The notes beneath the pieces were generated by a model that worked only from the letters and a program-made list of their open reading frames with translations, was not told where the DNA came from and made no database searches. Position numbers and translations under genes: made by a program. A stretch of DNA of 64,000 nucleotides, taken from the NCBI GenBank assembly GCA_037176885.1, contig JAWWNJ010000074.1:62001-126000 (forward strand). Direction: 5' to 3'. Source of the DNA: Favolaschia claudopus (taxonomy: Eukaryota > Basidiomycota > Agaricomycetes > Agaricales > Mycenaceae). This document shows positions 55,798 to 64,000 of this stretch, in pieces. Within the stretch, counting starts at the first letter, position 1. Every line of letters starts with the position of its first letter.

Positions 55798-56679
55798 ACC
55801 CTGGGCGGGACGTGTTCCTGTGAAAAAAAATTCTTGCTGAGTTGGAAAAATCAATTTCGGAGTTGTCTGATTGTTTGGCTGTTTTTAGCCAAACATCAAT
55901 TATTTTTGATTTTAGTGATGGTCCGTAACTAATTGCAGGTGCACTTTACACACACCCAGCACCTGGAATCATACAAAAAGGTGCAAAGACGGCCAAGATC
56001 GGTTAAAGAACCGACCGTCCATGACTTTTTCTCACTACGAGTACATTACTCAAGTTGACTTCACTCATCTTCATTTTATGTGATCCATACATGGCTCTGC
56101 CGACTTTATCCAATGTGTAGCATTGGGAGGAGCCATACAGTATAGAGTACTGCCTTCATGGCTTTGTTGGATTATCAAGCCGAATCAATTGATTTGTGAT
56201 CCGCCCGGGTTTGCTTATGAAGCCCGAGGTTGAACCCGATTTCTTAGAGACTCGTAGAATCTTCTAAGTTAGTTACTTTGTTATACAGTATATGTATAAG
56301 CTGGGTAGTTCAGCACAGTGCAGGTCGTGGTGTGGGTCGCACTCGAGGTAATATTTTTGTTGTCATTAGCTTTCATTCCCATGTGCGATACTTAAACTTC
56401 TTTTTCTCTTTTTTTATAGTCTATATTACCGTTTCCGAACTACCTACTATACGAAATCCCCGCCAACCCTTACCGTACTGCTGCATAGCTCTTCTCCGTA
56501 GCCAGGTACAGCATATATCAGAACTTCAAATCAAATCAAATCAAACTAACATACATACTGCGGCTTGTAGTCCCTCTCAAGCCGCTGATCCCGGTCAATC
56601 CGTGACAAGCGAAACTACATTTTTCCGACAAGAAAAACGCTGTGCCCAGGCGCATTGCGCGCGGGAAGGGGCCGGCGGC

Positions 56680-57139
56680 ATGGCAGGAGTCACATTCGCG
56701 GAGGAAAGAACAAACGAACCAAAGAAGCCACGAGGAAGACCGAGAAAAAACGCAGCAGCTCCCACCGGGTCTCATTCACAAAGTTCGCGAACTGGCTCGA
56801 ACAATATTGCTGGTCCTTCGACGGCCCCTGCTTCTTTTTTCAATCCTTACAACACCAACACTGAATTATAAACCGGGGGTTTTGTCCAGACCATTTACAG
56901 TGACGGCGAGTTTAAATGCCTTTCCTTATAAGGAAACTCTGGCCTCTGCACCCCAGTTTCATCAAAAATACGAGAAGTTATATTACCAACGCCGCGGTAT
57001 TTGGTTCCAATTGCCTCTCTCTCTTCTTCCAACACCATCCACTAAATCTTCCACAACTCCAGTCACTGTCGAACGGAGGGCCGCATTAGCCTTCTCATCG
57101 CATCCTTCTCGACCTTTTTCGTCTCTACATAGTACCTGA
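56680..57139 (+). pseudogene. AT-hook protein fragment
   Basis: The ATG at 56680 opens a short protein with a canonical AT-hook (KKPRGRPRKN), which binds the minor groove of AT-rich DNA. The frame stops at 56871. The next frame (KPGVLSRPFTVTASLNAFPY, YEKLYYQRRGIWFQLP) continues in another register up to 57139, suggesting a frameshift. The start is just downstream of the 56569-56630 inverted repeat. Confidence 0.4.
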
Positions 57140-57190
57140 AGCAATACCCGCCCATGTATGATGAATTTCATGATGTTCAGTCATGAATCC

Positions 57191-58449
57191 CACTGTGAAG
57201 CTGGGGGTACATGAAAATCATATACCTCGGTACCCTGAGAATCATGTCCCCATACCCCGATTTTCAGGCGCCTTTCCCCAAAAATCATGTCCTGGCGGCT
57301 GAACAAAATCATACTCTTTTTCGACGTTTTCATGTACCTTTTCAATGTCCCGATACCATGATATTCATGTCAGAGTCCACAACCCTTCCTGAACACGCGC
57401 GAAATCATGGCATGCACTAATTAAAATAATGCAAAATTCAGGGAAAAATAAGATGATATTATGGTCTATATAATAATACATTGGGTATGTAGAAGTCGGG
57501 ACCGCCATTGCACTTGAATGCAAGTGGCTGCGACGGTGGGAATGGATACGAGGTGGTCCAGGGCGGGAACACAGCCTACAGATCGATAAATTGTACCAGT
57601 TGAAGAAACAGGCAAGACGGACCTTACACCTTTGAAGCAAATGCGGCGCCTCTTGCCGCCTTCTTACATGAGGTCAACATCGGAACCATGGTCATTTTAA
57701 ATGTTCCTCACCTGGTGTAGATGAACGAGGCGGGTTCTGATAGGCTGGTGAGAGGTTGTCCATTCGATGGGAAAGCGGGGTCACGGAGTTTACTGTTTAA
57801 GTAGTAGAGGAATGTCGAGCGGGAAGTGGGAAAACAAGGGCATACTCTGAGTTAGCCTTTAGTCGAGATAAAAGTATAGTAATGTAGTCGACGCACTTGC
57901 TATTGTGTTTCCGCTCAGCGCTAGCCCTCCCAAATGAATCTCTTGGTAGCATCTACGTCGACGGCAGCGGCGGGCGGGGAATCGGTGCCTGCGGGTCGTC
58001 GAGACGGGACAAAGAGGTTGCAGTTTGGTACGCTGCGTCCGAATGAGTGCGAGGCATCTTTGAAGTTGTAGACTGAGAGAGATGGCGACGCCGACGATGA
58101 GGGCTGTTCGTCGGCGGCGACGACGACGGCAGCGTCGAGGCGAGTGTTGACGACATGGTGGGTGTGGTGGTGGTGGGGGAAGGAGGGCGAAGAGCGTCCG
58201 CAACATATGTGACATATTATGTGCTGCGGATGTGGAGCTCCTACGTCATTGTCCGGCATCCTCGGCATTGGGAGGTATAGCACAGGACCACGAACATTCC
58301 ATGATTTTACAAGACGGTGAGCAATCGCTGAAATTCTACGAATGGGATTTTTCTGAGATACATGAAAGACAAAAATCATGGGTATTTCCATGAAATAATC
58401 AATTCATGAGCGAGGCACATGAAAATCATGCGCCGATGTTCTCACAGTG
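57191..58449. mobile_element. CACTA-like element, 1,259 bp, nested in an older relative
   Basis: It starts CACTGTGA and ends TCACAGTG. TCC flanks both sides (57188-57190 and 58450-58452). Subterminal words ATGAAAATCAT recur at both ends. Inside, a minus-strand open stretch (57921-58160, VYNFKDASHSFGRSVPNCNL...) may be a captured exon. The flanks (about 57150-57190 and 58450-58584) form the right part of another CACTA-like copy of the 46471-47195 family, ending GCACAGTG at 58584. The insertion is therefore nested. Confidence 0.8.
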
Positions 58450-58584
58450 TCCATGTCCTCATAAATTATAAATGGCTTTGAATCGCCATGAAAGCCATCT
58501 TGAAATTCATGACGTGCTTCATAACAAAACATCATGAAATTTGACGATTGGTTTTGAAATTCATGACAGATCCTTTGCACAGTG

Positions 58585-59162
58585 TAGGGTAAAGCAACTC
58601 TTTAAGCTTTAAATCCATAAATCATGAGACGTGATAGGAACCTCGGGGCCGTGAAAGTATAAAGTGTCGTGCTTCATACATAGTTCTTTCAGGTTTTCCG
58701 ATGCCTTCCACGTTTCTCCTTCTACTACTAGCGGCCTTCATTCTAGTCTTGTGTTTATCGCGGGGGTCGGATCATTTACAGAGCTTATTATGTAATATCA
58801 TGTAAGCAAACTTCGAGTCGCGTAAATCTCCCGTCCACAACGCGATTTTTGCAAAGTAATTCGCCAGTCCAATTTCTATTAGTGTTTTCTACAATTCTGG
58901 CGGCTCAGAATCTTCAGAGACGGCTGGAACCGCTTGCGCGGGATCGCCGATTTTGCTCACGTGGGCCTTCGGCCGAAGCGAATCCGACCGCTCGAGAACC
59001 GTCGAAAAACTCGGTTTCCTTCAACACAAAGTAAATTAATTAAGAAGAGTGTGCAGAAACTCTCTATAAACCTCAAATATGGTACTGCACATAACATTTC
59101 TGCTTAAACTGTGAGCAGGAGGTGCGAAAATCAACATCTGCCGACTGCCGGCTTACATGATA
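58585..59162. other. No gene recognised
   Basis: Short frames only, between the nested CACTA-like element and the truncated end of Helitron copy B. Confidence 0.4.
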
Positions 59163-62100
59163 TTACCTAATAACATCCATCATCAATCGGACCCCCGCGG
59201 TAAACAACAAGTGTGCAAGAGAATTGTACAGGAATGTTTTCCCCGTCCCCCCTGCCCCAGAAACAAAGAAAAGCTTCCCGAGGTTGTGTTCCACAGATTC
59301 CGCCACTTCGTTGAATGCCGTTTGCTGCTCCGGATTCATTCGTGCGTAATTTTCAACAGCACGTTCAAGCTCTTCGGCCGGGTCATAATCCAGCTGTTCA
59401 GCGATCAGAGGGTTCTCGGCCGCTTGAGACCAATTGCGCTGCGGTGTTGGCATCTCAAAGTCAATCAGAGTGCGGCCGGCCTCCAAAAGAAGCTGGTCGA
59501 GAAGAAAGAGGCCATAGTCAAAGACATCGTCTTCCGAAGGCGCCTCGAACCCCATACGCCTCAGTCGATGATCCAAGTCATCACAGATATGAGATCGGAA
59601 GTCTTCCCAGAGTTTGCGAGGCTCTGTGGGATTGCAAAACCGGAGGAGGGTGGTAAATAATCGACGAAGTCGAGAGCCTGTCTGCATTTCAGCGGCTTCA
59701 GACAGGCAGAGGCACCATTCCCCATCATCCTGCAGAAGACCTCGAGCGAGACACGCTTGTCGATAGGAATCGTACCGCACCCCTGTTCAGAGATTAGAAC
59801 ACCAACACTATGAACGCAAGATGTATGCGGACCTTCATAGCGAAAACAAATCATTGTGCGAGGTAGCACCTTTGACGACCGTTAAAAGAGTTCTAAGGTA
59901 GAAACGCTCGCCGGCCGACGGAGACGCAAAGAACATTCGGCCGAGTGCCCACCCCCTCTTCCGTAGTGCCCAGTGCGGCGGTTCGGCAGAATCCTTCCAG
60001 ATAAGCCAGGATCGCGGTCAAAATACGCTGAGAGTTTGCTGAGTTCATTGGCCCCACGTTGAAGAGCTTCATCGGGATCCTCGTTCGCGTCAAAGGTGAC
60101 CATGTGTTGCCCGAAAGGTGCACGGGAAGGCGTACCACGTTGGGAATCTGCGCGTGGACATCGAACTTGAAAATACGCCAAGCCGCCTCGCAAGGACCGA
60201 TATAGCGCCCGTCAATGTAGGTCTTAATCTCATCCATGTCCATTTCAAGGGTAGCCCTGTCGCCGCCCTTGTGGATGTACTTGAATGGATATTTGATGGA
60301 TTTAACGCTTGCCGCACACTCGACATTGATGTGGCAGTCGTATTTGGCGGAGAGGTAGGGGTTGTAGGGGACGATCCAAGAGTTGTCCACCATATGGCGG
60401 CCAACAGGGTACGTACGACCATCATCCGGACGGTGATACAGAGGATAACCGTCAGTATCCATCGACGTGTGGGGTTGGAAAGGTTTGGGGAAGTACTTTG
60501 TGCACCTCCCTTTCTCCAAACATTGTGCACGCGGATTGAGAGCCCCGCACGGTCCGTGAACCATGCAGCGCTGTACGGTCTCAAACAGCAGGGGCTCCCG
60601 ATCAGGGTCCGGCCACTTCGCGGAGATTATCGAGTCGATGTCGTCGGGGTTGAGCAGTTTCCAGGGACGCTCCAAAAGAATGACCATGTGCATGTGAGGT
60701 AGCCCGCGTTTTTGAAATTCAATTGTGTAGACGTAAGCAGCGCACTCCCCGAAAATCCCTGGGTGTGAATTTCTTGAACGATGGGTTTTTTCTTCATATG
60801 GAAGACGCGCGTAACCAGATCAGGACGATCATAGGATGTCTGTCCTGGGAGGAGAGCGCGCGTGATCTCGGGCCATTGTGGATTCGCTGTTGCAGTAATG
60901 AAGAGGTCGACCTGTAAGATTTAAGCATATAAACAAAGTCTTGCGCAAAATCATGTATTCACCTTTCGATAATGACGCGCTATAGCCATCGCATCCTGAA
61001 ATCGCTGTTGCATGTGCCGTGGACCTCCAATATATGAAGAAGGGAGGATGAAGCGCTGCCCGAGGTCTCCAAGGTTCAAGTCACCATTACTATTCGACAC
61101 AGCGTCTTCCAATCCGTTGTAAAGAGAAGCCCGCATCTGTTTCTGGTTATACCGGTAATAGTTGAGGCGGTTCTGGTCTACAGAAGCGAAAGCATCCACC
61201 AGATACTGCTGAAGCAGACGTCCACCCCGTAAAATGGTAGAGAATTTATCCCGTCGTTGGAAGAGACGGTAAGCGTAGTAACGGAGTTGGCTGAGACGCC
61301 TATTTGCGTCGCGTCCCGGTTCTGGTTCCATGAGCAGGTCAGGGTGCCATCCGTATTCGCCTCGAGGGAATAAGAGAACATAGAACAGGGGAGAGTGGGC
61401 AGGGTGCTGTTCGGAGATGCGAAGCATCGGCGAACCGGTAGTAGGGGCGCGGTAGTGGAGGATTATATCCCGTCGTTCTTCCTCCGGATGGCGGCCGTCC
61501 TGACTTGCCGAAGACCCAACATCAGGAAGCACAACGGCGACCTCGTCAGTTGAGGGAAGGTTGTATCGGCGGCGGTCTGTTCCGGGCAATACTCGAAGGT
61601 TGACATGTGCATCATGAACGTTGCCGCTCATCTCGCGCAAAATTTTATATGCATGCTTATACACCGGAGTCGGCAAGTAGGTTTTGCAAGGCTTCCATGG
61701 TGTCGCGACGGAGACTACTATTACGGTTCATTCGCTGTTGCAATGCGACGGTTGGATCATACATGTAGAGCTGAGAGTAGGAAGAAGGAACACCCTCGGG
61801 AGCTGTAAGAGCACCAGAAAGGTGGTAGAGGCCACCCAAAATCCGGAAAACCCAGGCGTTGGGACCGTGGCGATTGATTGTCTTGTCGTCCGAGACACCG
61901 AGGGAAGTGAAGGCAAGGGCGGAGTTATACTGAGTGATGTGCATTAGTTTGAGTGCCTCGGGAAGAGCGGGATTGAGCAGTGCGCTGCCGAGGTTGTTGA
62001 GTGGAAGGAGGTGTGGGGAGGGCATGATTATTGAGGGTCTAAAGCAGCTTAGAGGGTGTTAAACAAATAGCCAAGTGCACGCATTTACCTGGAGTACCCG

Positions 62101-62474
62101 AGACGCGTTTAATTGCGAATGGTTCTGAGTATGAGCAGGTTCTAAAGCAGATCAGATACTTAGATTAGTATTGGAAGAAAAGCGACGCACCATTATCAAC
62201 ATCCATCTGATTTTCCTTTGCTCTACGTTCGTTGAGCCGTCTGGCCTGTTGACCTCGAACGCGGGACCCATTCGGCGGAGGACGGGGAGGAACATTCTCA
62301 TTCCGTTCTTGACGCTCGCGTTCTCTACGTCGCCGTTGAGCAGCGGAGCGGGCGGCAAAAGCGGATGAAGCTGCTGTATTATTTTCATTGTTGGCACAGG
62401 GAGCAGCCAGACGGGCAGCGCTCGTATCGGGAACGGCGGCGCGGGCTGCCTTCTGCGTTGATGCGGATGTCTCT
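59163..62474 (-). pseudogene. Helitron Rep/helicase, copy B, truncated after Walker A
   Basis: On the minus strand, 62190-62474 gives the basic N-terminus (ARSAAQRRRRERERQERN ... RRLNERRAKENQMDVDN). 61657-62025 gives ITQYNSALAFTSLGVSDDK...VALQQRMNRNS. 60951-61676 and 59893-60720 give the Helitron-like N/Rep domain, with the two-histidine motif GLPHMHMVILLERPW and YPFKYIHKGGDRA. 59163-59780 gives the start of the PIF1-like helicase, with Walker A GAGGTGKT near 59233. The frame then ends, and helicase motifs II-VI are missing. Frameshifts are visible near 60769, 60105 and 60000, with a 16-bp loss near 61670. The Cys-rich N-terminal module present in copy A is deleted here. It is non-functional. 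Confidence 0.88.
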
Positions 62475-63639
62475 CAAAACTTGGCGCTCAGCTTGATGAT
62501 GGCGGCGAGGGGTGGAAGGAGGAGTTGGAAGATTCCTAGATGATTAGTTTAGCAGCACACTTAGTACAGAGCGCGAAGGACGCACATTTGACTTGAGGTA
62601 GATTTGGCGGCGAAATTTGCAGGAGGTTGGCTCAGATTTTCACACAGAGTGGAGGTTAGAAAGTAACGATATATTCATCTTGTAGTCTACGGAGCGGCGG
62701 CGGCGTCATAACGGTCGGCAAACGTGTTGAGCAGAGCGGACAGTGGTGGAGCGTGGAGCGAAAGGTTGAGGCAGTGTCTCGGATGCCAGATGTTTGGCGG
62801 CGACCTCCGGCATGCAAAATCTCACCATCTCAACAGTACGCTCCACTCTGACATTTACAGCGCTTTTAGAAACTATGCGGAAAACGTAAAAAATTCTCAG
62901 CGTGGCTGTGCAGGACCCGGGAACTCCTCGCTTAGTTTCTCTCTCCTCCTACCGTCTTTCTCGCCATATTATGAACAGTATCCTTGGTAGTCTCTTAAGA
63001 TAGACTTCCCAGCAACGCACTCCGCCCACTTTTCGGATTGAAGCGCACGAAATTCCGCAAGAACTCGCCACTCGGAGGAGATTTTGGAAGTTTTGAATAC
63101 GGCTCACGTAGGCCCATGTACGTCGTTCTGCATGGTTAGTTATGCTGCATATTGTCGCGGATGCCCATTGAAACTTCCCTTGCTTCATCTAACACTTTGT
63201 TGCGGCTTCCAAGAGGGGTCTTTCCCGGGGTACTGTTAGATTCTACCCAGGCGGCCCACTCCCAAGCCTTCCATCACGTCTGGGGATGGTCATTCAAGTG
63301 TGCAATGATGAGCAGATACATTCAAGCATATTTTTGACCCTTCTCGTAGCTGGGGGACTTCAACAGTGGAAGCTAGCGGACCCCTACTTTCCACGAGGCA
63401 TAGGCCCAGAGAAACTGGCAGAGAAGGTTCCCTGTAGCATACAGAGTACTAGTATGATAGCGGACAAAACTTGATATCAAGCCGCATGTTTGGCTGAAAT
63501 TTCTCAAGATTCAAAATTTACAAGGAACTTAGGGTATATGTTTATAGGCAAAATTTTCGTTTCAGAGCATATTACGTAACCCTAGGCTAGGGTTAAGAAA
63601 GCGCGAAATTTCGGGCAAAAATTTCAAAAGTTTGTGTAC
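62475..63639. other. No gene recognised
   Basis: Purine-rich to mixed sequence between the Helitron relic and the transposase at the edge. Open frames are short and unsupported. Confidence 0.4.
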
Positions 63640-64000
63640 CTATCTCGACGTCTCCTTGCTCTTCCCCTTTCCCTTTACCTGCTTCTTTACCAATTTAGCC
63701 TTTACACCCCTGCTTGCCATTGCTGCAGCTCTTGCTTTCCACTCCTCCTCTGCCACACTCAAATCTTTGGCACCCACCCCTCGATGCGATCGATATTTCT
63801 TGACGGCAAACTCGGCAATCGGTCCCGTAGCCCCAAGCCGATAGACACTAGCATAGCGATCCGCCCTTCGATAGAACCGGCGGATTGTGGGAAGGGGGCA
63901 GAGCCGAAGTCCCTCGGAAACAAGTTCCTTGGCCTTTTGCCAGGTGCCGTTGGATCGTTCCCGGAACCACCGCTTCACCCACGCCCAGAAATATTCGATG
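63640..64000 (-). CDS. DDE transposase, C-terminal end (runs off the window)
   Basis: The frame enters at the right edge with IEYFWAWVKRWFRE, which fits the NPIE-x-FW block around the last catalytic acidic residue of Tc1/mariner/IS630-type DDE transposases. It continues with KAKELVSEGLRLCPLPTIRRF and the tail RRADRYASVYRLGATGPIAEFAVKKYRSHRG, then a Lys-rich end and a stop at 63640-63642. About 120 residues are visible and uninterrupted. Whether the rest of the gene is intact cannot be seen. Confidence 0.75.
   Translation of the reverse strand, partial: IEYFWAWVKRWFRERSNGTWQKAKELVSEGLRLCPLPTIRRFYRRADRYASVYRLGATGPIAEFAVKKYRSHRGVGAKDLSVAEEEWKARAAAMASRGVKAKLVKKQVKGKGKSKETSR

Larger units (their letters stand above)
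47457..56630. repeat. ~62-bp inverted pair 9.1 kb apart
   Basis: Positions 47457-47518 and the complement of 56569-56630 share about 85% identity. Both begin TGTCGGAAAAATG pointing inward. They could be the ends of a 9.2-kb element or single ends of two separate insertions. No matching flanks were seen. Confidence 0.5.

Noticed and set aside
59163..59660. Plus-strand 167-codon frame over the Helitron helicase
   Set aside because: It is the shadow of the minus-strand helicase segment, which has a clear Walker A motif.

Overview
The window looks like a TE-rich stretch of a mushroom-forming basidiomycete (Agaricomycetes) nuclear genome. Genes are split by short introns of about 45-70 bp with fungal GT...CTRAY...AG signals. 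A cerato-platanin, a BTB/POZ protein, a Plavaka-family transposase, Helitron helicases and a gag-only LTR element are all typical of Agaricomycetes. The genus cannot be fixed from sequence alone. All assignments were made by eye from translated frames and splice signals.

Layout. 1-5.7 kb is the most gene-like part: a perfect 203-bp inverted repeat, an intact four-exon BTB gene, an intact three-exon secreted cerato-platanin with a TATA box, and a frame-damaged small conserved gene whose upstream region is duplicated. 5.7-25 kb is essentially non-coding. It is built of inverted-repeat elements (7.9-9.8, 10.3-10.8, 15.3-16.7, 21.8-22.4 kb), a degenerate ~59-bp satellite and dispersed repeats. 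26.7-34.1 kb is one bounded unit of 7,404 bp with 18-bp terminal inverted repeats and an exact 8-bp target duplication. It carries three genes: a coiled-coil protein, a 393-residue unknown protein on the opposite strand, and an 11-exon Plavaka-type transposase. The transposase is split by a 185-bp TA-flanked MITE whose exact removal restores frame. 37.4-39.6 kb holds a four-TM protein gene disrupted in its last exon by a young gag-only LTR retrotransposon with identical 206-bp LTRs and a GAGAT duplication. 40-43.7 kb contains exons of unrecognised genes.

43.8-64 kb is a graveyard of elements. It has two inverted copies of a TA-flanked MITE, two damaged Helitron Rep/helicase copies (44.5-46.4 and 59.2-62.5 kb), CACTA-like elements with 3-bp duplications (one nested inside another), a decayed LINE ORF1, a short duplication in which one copy lacks a 48-bp GT-AG intron, large fold-back sequences, and the C-terminal end of a DDE transposase at the right edge.

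Few genes appear to work together. The main functional unit is the three-gene cassette inside the 7.4-kb element. Otherwise the window records successive insertions: MITEs into transposase genes, one CACTA-like element into another, an element into a satellite, and an LTR element into a host gene.
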